Shown here: positions 10,797-17,818 of the stretch, piece by piece | How positions within the stretch are numbered: position 1 is the stretch's first letter | Layout: each line of letters starts with the position of its first letter | Assembly: GCA_037190665.1 (NCBI GenBank) | Contig: JBBCJT010000246.1 | Coordinates: 1-24,624 of the forward strand | DNA from: JBBCJT01 sp037190665 | GTDB lineage: Bacteria; Pseudomonadota; Alphaproteobacteria; Acetobacterales; Acetobacteraceae | Length of the DNA stretch: 24,624 nucleotides | Reading direction: 5' to 3' | Notes under the pieces: model-generated | The model's database searches: none | Seen by the model: only the letters and a program-made list of their open reading frames with translations | Told to the model about the DNA's origin: nothing | Made by a program: the position numbers and the translations under genes

Positions 10797-11720
10797 ATGA
10801 ACGCATCCCCCCGTTCCCGCGCCCACCTGGTGGAGCGCGCCGTCGAAGCGATGAGCGGCCAGGAGCAGTTTGCGCCCCGCCCCGCCGCCCACGCGCCGGT
10901 GCCGGGGGCGCCGGCGGCTCCCCTCTCACCGTCCCCCGCGAAGCCGGCGCCCGCGTCGCAAGCGGCCGCCGTCCCGCCGATCCCGCTGGAGCTCATGGCT
11001 CAGGCGGGGCTGGTGGTCGCCCCCGTCGGCACCACGCGCAACCGCATCTCCGAGGAGATCGCGGTGATCCAGCACAGCCTGCTGCGCACGCTGAAGGGCG
11101 CGCGCTCGACGGATGGCCGCTGCGACCGGATCATCCTCGTCACCAGCGCCAAGCCGGGCGAGGGGAAGACGTTCATGTCCCTCAACCTGGCGGCAAGCCT
11201 CGCGGCCAGCGGCACACGCCCGGTCGTGCTCGTGGATGCCGACGGCAAGCACATGTCGATCAGCCGCCTGCTCGGCCATGCCTCCTCGCCCGGGCTGCGC
11301 ACGCTGTCGAGCGATACCGCCCGCCAGCCGGGCTCGCTGCTGGTCCCGACGGCGATCGAGAGGCTGTCCCTTCTGCCCTACGGGGAGGCGCCGGCCGGCG
11401 CGCCGGCGATCGCGCCGGGCCAGCAGGTCAATTCGGCCCTGTTGCGGCTGGCGGCCAGCCTGCCCCAGCACCTGATCATCCTCGACACGCCCCCCTGCCT
11501 GTCGACCAGCGATCCGGGAGCACTTGCCACGATCTCGGGACAAGTGCTCATGGTGGTGGAGGCAGAACATACGCAGCGCAACGAGGTGGAGGCTGCTCTT
11601 GACATGGTTGAAGCCTGCCCGACGCTGCAGCTCGTCCTGAACCGCGCGGTGCTGACCCCCAATGACACTTTCGGCGCCTATGGCGGCTACGATGCGTACG
11701 GAGCCCCGCCTGCAAGCTGA
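10797..11720 (+). CDS. XrtA-associated tyrosine autokinase-like ATPase (CpsD/CapB type)
   Basis: ATG 10797 gives 307 residues; an in-frame TTG at 10791 is possible, and neither has a strong ribosome site. A Pro/Ala-rich N-terminal tail (25-65) precedes the BY-kinase domain. The P-loop TSAKPGEGKTF lies at about 116-126, the Walker A' region VVLVDADGKHMS around 143-154, and Walker B LIILDTPP ends near residue 233, with Asp230. A short C-terminal tyrosine cluster (Tyr295, Tyr298, Tyr301) is the presumed autophosphorylation tail. In this family (TIGR03018) the kinase partners with the chain-length determinant to control polymerisation. Oddity: the usual Arg of the DxDxR Walker A' motif is Lys here. 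The tail codons overlap the start of the next gene. Functional activity is inferred. Confidence 0.9.
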   Translation: MNASPRSRAHLVERAVEAMSGQEQFAPRPAAHAPVPGAPAAPLSPSPAKPAPASQAAAVPPIPLELMAQAGLVVAPVGTTRNRISEEIAVIQHSLLRTLKGARSTDGRCDRIILVTSAKPGEGKTFMSLNLAASLAASGTRPVVLVDADGKHMSISRLLGHASSPGLRTLSSDTARQPGSLLVPTAIERLSLLPYGEAPAGAPAIAPGQQVNSALLRLAASLPQHLIILDTPPCLSTSDPGALATISGQVLMVVEAEHTQRNEVEAALDMVEACPTLQLVLNRAVLTPNDTFGAYGGYDAYGAPPAS

Positions 11721-13512
11721 ACCGCCAGCAGGCGCGGCACTTCGCCGCGCCGCCGTGCTGGGCGGCTTCGTGCTGGCGTGCCACACACTCGTCCAACCGG
11801 GCCTTGCCCAATCTCTCGGGGACGGCACCGCCGGCAGCGGCGGGGCCGCCCCTGTCGCGCCCGCGCCGGGGATCGGCGGCATCCTGCCGGGTGGCAGCGG
11901 GCCAGGGGGGTTCGGCACCTGGGGTCCGGCGACGGGACCTGTCGGGCTCGCCCCCGATGCCGGCAGCCGGCCCGGCACGATCGGCTTCCCGTTCAGCGCG
12001 TTCGACCAGCCCTGGGACCCTGCCCAGGCCGCCGGCGAGCCCACCCGCGCCGTCAACATCCAGCCGAGCGTCGCTGTCGACCTGATCTACAACGACAACA
12101 TCGATGCCACGGCGCGCAACAAGCGCGACGATCTGATCGTGCGCATCACGCCGGCCGTGCTCATCAACCTGGACAGCACACGCTTCCAGGGAACGTTCAG
12201 CTACGCGCCGCAGGTCGAGATCTATACGCAGAACAGCGGCGAGAACCGCGTCAACCAGCGCTTCAACGCCCAAGGCCTGGCGACGGTGGTGCCGGGCCTG
12301 TTCTTCGTCGACGCGCGCGGCAGCGCCAACGTCCAGACGCTCAGCGGCGGTGGCGGTCTCGACGAGGACACTTCCTCCAGCCGCGACAACCTGGTCCAGA
12401 CCTATTCATTCTCGGTGTCGCCCTTCGCCGTCTACCGCTTCGGCAGCACGGCAACGGCGCGCGCCGGCTACGTGATGACCTACGTCAACCAGGACAAGGT
12501 TGACAGCAACTCGACGGACCCCTTCTCCCAGTTGCCGCCCGACCAGCGGCAGTTCAGCTTCACGCCGTCGGAGTACACCTCGCACCAGTTCTATGGCGTA
12601 GTGCGGACCGGCGAGGATTTCGGCAAGTTTGCCGCACAGGGCACGCTGAGCGGTACGACCTTCGACGGCGGCGGACTGTATGACGGCGCCTACCGCAACA
12701 TCGCCCTGCTGGAGACGCGCTACGCGGTCACGCCCACGATCGCCCCGCTGGCCGAGCTCGGCTACGAGACGCAGCGCTTCAACACCGTCCCCACCACCGA
12801 TATCAGCGGCATCGTCTGGGCACTCGGCGTGCGGCTGACGCCCACGCCCGAGAGCGTCATCATCGCCAAGTACGGACGCCGTGACGGCTTCAACTCCTTC
12901 TACCTCAACGGCACGATGACCGTCGGGGCGCGGACGCGGCTGTTCGCCAACTACTCGGAACGGCTGACGACCTCGGCGCTGGAAGCGGGCGATCTGCTGT
13001 CGAGCACGACGCTCGATCCGCTCGGCAATCCGGTCGATGCGATGACCGGCCAGCCCGTCGTGCCCAGCTTCGCGAACTCCACGCTCGGCATCCAGTCGGG
13101 CCTGGCCAGGGTCAAGACCGGCAGCGTCTCCGCCAGCCAGAGCTGGCTGCGTGACACCTTCAGCCTCACGCTCTCGCACACCGAGCGCGTCCCGGTCGCG
13201 GATGCGCCGGGCACGGTGACGCCGGGCTTCCGGCAGGAATCCTGGTCGATCGGGCTTAGCTGGAACCACGACCTCAGCGAGCGCGCGCGGCTGACCAGCT
13301 TCGGCTCCTACAGCCGCACGAGCTCGGACACGGCGGACGACGGCAACACCTACACGGCCGGCACCGCGCTGACCTACTTGCTGTCGCCGACGCTGGTGGG
13401 CTCCCTCTCCTACCGGCTGCGCATCAATGATGGCGGCTCCTCCACCGGCGGCGTCGACGACGGACAGGTCACCCAAAACATCATCACTGCCGGAGTACGA
13501 CAGAGCTTCTGA
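11692..13512 (+). CDS. XrtA/PEP-CTERM system-associated outer membrane beta-barrel protein (TIGR03016-type)
   Basis: ATG 11692 (606 residues) is preferred over in-frame ATGs at 11662 and 11680. It puts the signal peptide (RRAAVLGGFVLACHTLVQPG then LAQ, likely cleavage site) close to the N-terminus. It overlaps the kinase gene by 29 bases. A Gly/Pro-rich linker (about 40-110) follows the signal. The remainder shows alternating amphipathic strands typical of an outer-membrane barrel: repeated short strands such as VAVDLIYNDNID, GTFSYAPQVEIYTQ, TARAGYVMTYVNQD and VGSLSYRLRI. It ends in AGVRQSF with the C-terminal Phe used by the BAM machinery. The family is found next to the XrtA chain-length and kinase genes; a role as EPS outer-membrane porin is plausible but unproven. 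Confidence 0.88.
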   Translation: MRTEPRLQAEPPAGAALRRAAVLGGFVLACHTLVQPGLAQSLGDGTAGSGGAAPVAPAPGIGGILPGGSGPGGFGTWGPATGPVGLAPDAGSRPGTIGFPFSAFDQPWDPAQAAGEPTRAVNIQPSVAVDLIYNDNIDATARNKRDDLIVRITPAVLINLDSTRFQGTFSYAPQVEIYTQNSGENRVNQRFNAQGLATVVPGLFFVDARGSANVQTLSGGGGLDEDTSSSRDNLVQTYSFSVSPFAVYRFGSTATARAGYVMTYVNQDKVDSNSTDPFSQLPPDQRQFSFTPSEYTSHQFYGVVRTGEDFGKFAAQGTLSGTTFDGGGLYDGAYRNIALLETRYAVTPTIAPLAELGYETQRFNTVPTTDISGIVWALGVRLTPTPESVIIAKYGRRDGFNSFYLNGTMTVGARTRLFANYSERLTTSALEAGDLLSSTTLDPLGNPVDAMTGQPVVPSFANSTLGIQSGLARVKTGSVSASQSWLRDTFSLTLSHTERVPVADAPGTVTPGFRQESWSIGLSWNHDLSERARLTSFGSYSRTSSDTADDGNTYTAGTALTYLLSPTLVGSLSYRLRINDGGSSTGGVDDGQVTQNIITAGVRQSF

Positions 13513-13562
13513 CCGCTTCCACGCGATCGCAAGCACGCGCTAACGGAATTTGGCCAGCCTGT

Positions 13563-13585
13563 GCCATGCTGGCGGCGAGCATGGC
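13563..13585. repeat. 8-bp inverted repeat in the gap before the AAA ATPase gene
   Basis: GCCATGCT (13563-13570) and AGCATGGC (13578-13585) are perfect inverted copies around a 7-base loop. They lie in the 104-base gap between the barrel and ATPase genes, the largest intra-operon gap before xrtA. There is no following T-run, so a classic terminator is unlikely. It could be an mRNA hairpin or an operator. Confidence 0.5.
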
Positions 13586-13616
13586 GAGAATGATCGAGCG
13601 CGCCCGGGACCCCCCA

Positions 13617-14615
13617 ATGTACGTCGAATATTACGGCTTCCAAGACCACCCGTTCCTGATGTCGCCCGATGCGCGCCTGTTCTACGCGAGCACGGTGCAC
13701 AGCCGCGCGCACGCGCATCTCGTCTACGGGCTGGCGCAGCGGGAAGGCTTCGTCATCGTCACGGGCGAGGTCGGCGCCGGCAAGACCACGCTGATCGAAC
13801 GCCTGTGCGGGGAGCTCGACCCCGCCACCTTCTCCGTCGCGCGGATCATGACCTCGCAGGTCCAGGGCGACGACCTGCTGCGACTGGTTGCCGACGGGTT
13901 CGGCGTCGCATCCGACGGCACCAAGGCATCCCTGCTGCGCGGCATCATGGACACGCTGCGCGCCGGCGATGAGGCCGGCCGCCGCCATCTGCTGATCGTG
14001 GACGAGGCGCAGGCCCTGCCCGTCCCGGCGCTGGAGGAGCTGCGCATGCTCTCCAACGTCACGGAAAGCGGGCGGGCGCTGCTGCAGGTGATCCTGATCG
14101 GCCAGCCGCAGCTCCGCCGCATCATGGCGAGCCCGGACCTCGACCAGCTCCGCCAGCGCGTGCTGGCCTCCTACCACCTCGCCGGCCTCTCGCCGGCCGA
14201 AACCCGCGCCTATGTCGAACACCGGCTGACCGCGGTGGGCTGGACCGGCGATCCGTCCTGGGGGCGCGGCGCGCTGGAACTCGTGCATCGCCACTCCGGC
14301 GGCATTCCGCGCCGCATCAACCGGCTCTGCGCGCGCGTGCTGCTGGGAGCCGCGCTCGAACAGACGCACGAGATCACCGCCGAGATGGTGGAGATGACGG
14401 CGCGCGAGCTGGAGGAGGATCTGAGCGGCGGCCCCGACGCCACGCGCGGCATCCGCCCGGCCGCGTCCACCGGCTACGCCAACGGAACAGCCTCTCCCGC
14501 CCTGCTCAACGACCTGGTCCACCGCATCGAACTGCTGGAGATGCAGAGCGCGCGGCGTGAACGCGTGTTCAACCGCCTGATGGACCTGTTCGCCGGGGGC
14601 GGACGGCATCTGTGA
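13617..14615 (+). CDS. XrtA/PEP-CTERM system-associated AAA ATPase (ExeA-like, TIGR03015-type)
   Basis: ATG 13617 gives 332 residues beginning MYVEYYGFQDHPF, the usual start of this family. Upstream in-frame ATGs at 13566, 13581 and 13590 would add up to 17 atypical residues. No strong ribosome site is visible before 13617. Walker A is GEVGAGKTT (50-58) and Walker B is LLIVDEAQ (Asp129, Glu130). Sensor-like GQPQLR, the AAA lid and GGIPRRINRLC follow. The C-terminus has a short helical segment (LLNDLVHRIELLEMQ). ExeA-type ATPases power assembly of envelope complexes, and this branch occurs only with XrtA EPS loci, to current knowledge. The stop overlaps the deacetylase start (GTGA), so the two are translationally coupled. 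What it remodels is not known. Confidence 0.93.
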   Translation: MYVEYYGFQDHPFLMSPDARLFYASTVHSRAHAHLVYGLAQREGFVIVTGEVGAGKTTLIERLCGELDPATFSVARIMTSQVQGDDLLRLVADGFGVASDGTKASLLRGIMDTLRAGDEAGRRHLLIVDEAQALPVPALEELRMLSNVTESGRALLQVILIGQPQLRRIMASPDLDQLRQRVLASYHLAGLSPAETRAYVEHRLTAVGWTGDPSWGRGALELVHRHSGGIPRRINRLCARVLLGAALEQTHEITAEMVEMTARELEEDLSGGPDATRGIRPAASTGYANGTASPALLNDLVHRIELLEMQSARRERVFNRLMDLFAGGGRHL

Positions 14616-15478
14616 CCGGGCCGATGCGCAACGCCATGAGCGTGGACGTGGAGGACTGGTTCCAGGTCCAGGCCTTCGCGCGCACCATCGGCCGCGACCG
14701 GTGGGAGAATCTGCCGCGCCGGGTGGAGGACAACACCCGCCGGGTGCTGGATCAGTTCGCCGCCGCCGACATCCGCGCGACCTTCTTCACCCTCGGCTGG
14801 GTCGCCGACCGCCATCCGGACTTGGTCCGCCGCATCGTCGCCGGCGGGCATGAGCTGGCGAGCCACGGTTATGGCCATGAGCTGGTGCACGCGATCGGCG
14901 CCGACCGCTTCCGCAGCGACGTCACCCGCGCGCGCAAGGCGCTGGAGGACGCCGGCGGCGTGGCCGTGCAGGGCTACCGCGCGCCGACCTTCTCCATAGG
15001 CCCCCGCATCGCGCCCTGGGCGCATGCTGTGCTGGCGGAAACGGGGCACACTTACAGTTCCTCGGTCTTTCCGGTGCGCCACGATCTGTATGGCGCGCCC
15101 GACGCGCCGCGCGTTCCCTACCGACCCGATCCGGCCGGCGTGGTCGAGCTGCCGATGACCACGCTGCGGGTCGGCGGGCGGAACCTGCCCTGCGCCGGCG
15201 GCGGCTGGTTCCGCATCTTCCCCTACACGCTGTTCCGCACGGCCCTCGCACGCATCAACCGCACCGAGGCGCGGCCGGGCATCTTCTATTTCCATCCGTG
15301 GGAGGTGGACCCCGGCCAGCCGCGCGTGGCGGAGGCGCCGCGGCTGTCGCGCTTCCGGCACTACACCGGCCTCGCCACGATGGGCCGCCGCATCGACCGG
15401 CTGCTGCGGGACTTCGCCTGGGGGCGCATGGACGAGGTGTTCGCCGACGCCATCGCCGGGCACGCCGCCCGCCCATGA
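14612..15478 (+). CDS. XrtA system polysaccharide deacetylase (NodB-type with DUF3473)
   Basis: The product has 288 residues, starting at GTG 14612, which overlaps the ATPase stop and has a purine-rich GGGGGCGGA upstream; ATG 14624 is an alternative. The NodB fold is clear: motif 1 MSVDVEDWF (Asp12, Asp15), motif 2 GHELASHGYGH (His80, His85, His89), and GYRAPTFSI corresponding to the Arg motif 3. The C-terminal DUF3473 signature includes SSVFPVRHDLYG, FYFHPWEVDP and RFRHY. This matches TIGR03006. By family it removes N- or O-acetyl groups from the polysaccharide. No signal peptide is visible, so it would act in the cytoplasm or on lipid-linked intermediates at the membrane face; this is inference. 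The stop overlaps the next start as ATGA. Confidence 0.94.
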   Translation: MTGPMRNAMSVDVEDWFQVQAFARTIGRDRWENLPRRVEDNTRRVLDQFAAADIRATFFTLGWVADRHPDLVRRIVAGGHELASHGYGHELVHAIGADRFRSDVTRARKALEDAGGVAVQGYRAPTFSIGPRIAPWAHAVLAETGHTYSSSVFPVRHDLYGAPDAPRVPYRPDPAGVVELPMTTLRVGGRNLPCAGGGWFRIFPYTLFRTALARINRTEARPGIFYFHPWEVDPGQPRVAEAPRLSRFRHYTGLATMGRRIDRLLRDFAWGRMDEVFADAIAGHAARP

Positions 15479-16518
15479 GCGTACGCATCCGGCCGCTCGA
15501 AGCCCCGGCCGCCGGGGCATGGGACGATTTCGTCCATGCCACCCCGGCGGCGACCTTCTTCCACCTGTCCGGCTGGGCCGGGGTGATCGCCGACAGCTTC
15601 GGCCACGCCACGCATTACGCGATGGCCGAACAGGATGGCGCGATCGTCGGCGTGCTGCCGCTTGCGCGGATGCGCACGCGGCTGTTCGGCGACGTGCTCG
15701 CCTCGACCCCCTTCTGCGTCTATGGCGGCCCGGTCGCGTCCACGCCCGAGGCGCTCGACGCGCTGACCACGCATGCCGAGGATCTGCGCCGCAAGCTGGG
15801 CGCGCCGGTACTGGAGTTCCGCCGGCTCGACGCGCCGGATCCCGGCTTCGCGGAACGCCCGCCCCTCTACTACACCTTCCGCAAGCCGATCCTGATCACC
15901 GGCGATGACGCGAAGGACATGCAGGCCAACATCCCGCGCAAGCAGCGGGCGGAGGCGCGCAAGGGGCTGAAGCTCGGCCTCACCTCGATCTCCAACAGCG
16001 ACACCGACACGCTGCACCGCGTCTATGCCGAGAGCGTGCGCAACCTCGGCTCGCCGGTCTTCCCGCGCCGCTACTTCCGCGCGCTCGCCGCCGCGTTCCC
16101 GGATGCGCACGACGTGACCACGGTGCTGCATGAGGACCGGCCCGTCGCCTCGGTGCTGAACTTCCATTTCCGCGATCAGGTGCTGCCCTATTACGGCGGC
16201 GGCGTCCGGGAAGCGCGCGAGCTTTCGGCCAACGACGTGATGTACTGGGAAGTCATGCGCCGCGCCGGGGCCGAGCGCGGGGCGAAGCTATTCGACTTCG
16301 GGCGCAGCAAGGCGGACACCGGCGCCTTCGCCTACAAGAAGAACTGGGGCTTCACGCCGGAGCCGCTGCACTACTGCTACCGCCTGGCAGAGGGCGCGCG
16401 CATTCCCGACAACAACCCCAACAACCCGAAGTACCGCGCGGTGATCGCGGCCTGGAAGCGCATGCCGCTATGGCTTGCCAACATCTTGGGCCCGCCGCTG
16501 GTCCGCGGCCTCGGCTGA
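15475..16518 (+). CDS. FemAB family XrtA/PEP-CTERM system-associated protein (TIGR03019-type)
   Basis: ATG 15475 overlaps the deacetylase stop (ATGA) and gives 347 residues; the longer open frame upstream is antisense-like read-through with no support. Two GNAT-like lobes are expected. Visible family motifs are FFHLSGWAGVIADSFGH near the N-terminus, NIPRKQRAEARKGLK in the middle, and LFDFGRSKADTGAFAYKKNW in the second lobe. FemAB relatives transfer amino-acyl or acyl groups, and this branch is restricted to XrtA EPS loci. A likely job is to add an amino-acyl or acyl decoration to the glycan or its lipid-linked unit; the donor and acceptor are unknown. A second, unrelated-looking FemAB/GNAT protein occurs at 22843-23937. 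Confidence 0.92.
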   Translation: MSVRIRPLEAPAAGAWDDFVHATPAATFFHLSGWAGVIADSFGHATHYAMAEQDGAIVGVLPLARMRTRLFGDVLASTPFCVYGGPVASTPEALDALTTHAEDLRRKLGAPVLEFRRLDAPDPGFAERPPLYYTFRKPILITGDDAKDMQANIPRKQRAEARKGLKLGLTSISNSDTDTLHRVYAESVRNLGSPVFPRRYFRALAAAFPDAHDVTTVLHEDRPVASVLNFHFRDQVLPYYGGGVREARELSANDVMYWEVMRRAGAERGAKLFDFGRSKADTGAFAYKKNWGFTPEPLHYCYRLAEGARIPDNNPNNPKYRAVIAAWKRMPLWLANILGPPLVRGLG

Positions 16519-16519
16519 C

Positions 16520-17737
16520 ATGACGAAGCGGCTGCTGTTCCTGGCCCACCGGATCCCCTACCCGCCCGACAAGGGCGACAAGATCCGTGCGTGGAACATC
16601 CTCGATCACCTCGCCGATCATTTCGAGACGGAGCTGGGCTGCCTCGTCGACGATCGTGACGACCTGCAGCACATCCCGCTGCTGCGCAACCGGCTCGCCC
16701 ATGTCGAGGCGCCCTTCATCTTCGGCGGCGGCCCGCGGGCGGCGATGCGGGCGCTGCGGCACATGCGGCCCGGCGCGCCGCTCTCGCGTGGCTGGTTCCA
16801 TGATCCCACGCTCGCCGCATGGGTCGCGCGCGGCCTCGCTGCGGGGCGGTACGACGCGATCTTCGTCTTCTCCTCGGCCATGGCGCCGTATGTGCTGGGT
16901 CAGCCGCGCAACCCCGCCGGACAACGCCGCGTGCTCGATCTGGTGGATGTCGATTCCGCCAAGTTCGCCGCCTATGCCGAGGCCACGCGCGGGCCGATGC
17001 GGGTGGTCTACGGGCGCGAGGCGCGGACGCTGCTGAAGCTTGAGCGCCGCGCGGCGGCGGAGTTCGATCACACGCTGCTGGTCTCCGAGGCGGAGGCTCA
17101 GCATTTCCTGAGCCTCGCGCCCGAATGCGCCGGCCGCGTCACCGGCATCGAGAACGGCGTCGATTCCGTGCGCTTCGATCCCGACCGCGCCTGGGCGAAC
17201 CCCTTCACCTCACCCGGCCCGCATCTGGTTTTCACCGGGGCGATGAACTACCGGCCGAATATCGAGGCGGTGGAATGGTTCGCGCGCGACGTGCTGCCGT
17301 TGCTGCGGAAGCGCGCAGCACCGCCTGAGTTCCACATCGTCGGCGCGCGCCCGGTTCCGGCGGTGCTGGCGCTGGCGCAGCTTCCCGGCGTGCATGTCAC
17401 CGGCACCGTCCCCGAGGTGCAGCCCTACCTCGCCCACGCCGACGCGGTGGTGGCACCGCTGCGCATCGCCCGCGGCATCCAGAACAAGGTGCTGGAGGCG
17501 ATGGCGATGGCACGGCCCGTGATCGCCACACCCGAAGCGTTCGAGGGGATCCGCGCCGCGCCCGGTCGCGACCTGTTGCTCGCGGCGAATGCCGGCGACT
17601 TTGCCGCGAAGGTCGCATCGGTGCTGGACGGGCAACACCCGGGCCTCGGCGCCAGCGGCCGCGCGGCGGTCCTCGCCGGCCACGTATGGAAGGCGACGCT
17701 GCGTCGGCTGGAGGCCTATCTGGGCGTCGGCGGGTAA
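16520..17737 (+). CDS. XrtA system glycosyltransferase, GT4-like (TIGR03087-type)
   Basis: ATG 16520, one base after the FemAB stop, gives 405 residues. The N-terminus RLLFLAHRIPYPPDKGDKIR is the hallmark of the TIGR03087 (PEP-CTERM/EpsH1-associated) glycosyltransferases. The GT-B C-terminal domain shows LVFTGAMNYRPNIEAVEWF, a FHIVGARP strand and the donor-site loop GIQNKVLEAMAMARPVIAT. It should add one sugar to the lipid-linked repeat unit in the cytoplasm. It is the last gene before the 81-base gap in front of xrtA, so the upstream operon may pause or end here. Donor sugar specificity cannot be read from the sequence. Confidence 0.92.
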   Translation: MTKRLLFLAHRIPYPPDKGDKIRAWNILDHLADHFETELGCLVDDRDDLQHIPLLRNRLAHVEAPFIFGGGPRAAMRALRHMRPGAPLSRGWFHDPTLAAWVARGLAAGRYDAIFVFSSAMAPYVLGQPRNPAGQRRVLDLVDVDSAKFAAYAEATRGPMRVVYGREARTLLKLERRAAAEFDHTLLVSEAEAQHFLSLAPECAGRVTGIENGVDSVRFDPDRAWANPFTSPGPHLVFTGAMNYRPNIEAVEWFARDVLPLLRKRAAPPEFHIVGARPVPAVLALAQLPGVHVTGTVPEVQPYLAHADAVVAPLRIARGIQNKVLEAMAMARPVIATPEAFEGIRAAPGRDLLLAANAGDFAAKVASVLDGQHPGLGASGRAAVLAGHVWKATLRRLEAYLGVGG

Positions 17738-17818
17738 ATCTATTTTCGCGAAATTGCGATCATTTTCCGAAACTCGCCTCTACCTTCAGGTCGTTCCGGA
17801 TGATACACTGAGACCAGC
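17738..17818 (+). promoter_or_regulatory. AT-rich gap before xrtA with TTTCGCGAAA palindrome
   Basis: This 81-base gap contains the perfect 10-base palindrome TTTCGCGAAA (17744-17753). A possible -10 element TACACT lies at 17804-17809, but no matching -35 was found 16-18 bases upstream. There is no clear ribosome site before xrtA. If the TACACT element is used, the mRNA would be nearly leaderless. The 10-mer TTCGCGAAAT recurs in the intergenic region before the last gene (24160-24169). Regulatory meaning is inferred. Confidence 0.35.

Noticed and set aside
13551..13564. TTGGCCAGCCTGTGCC as a sigma-54 promoter before the AAA ATPase gene
   Set aside because: The GG to GC spacing is nine bases, one short of the required ten.
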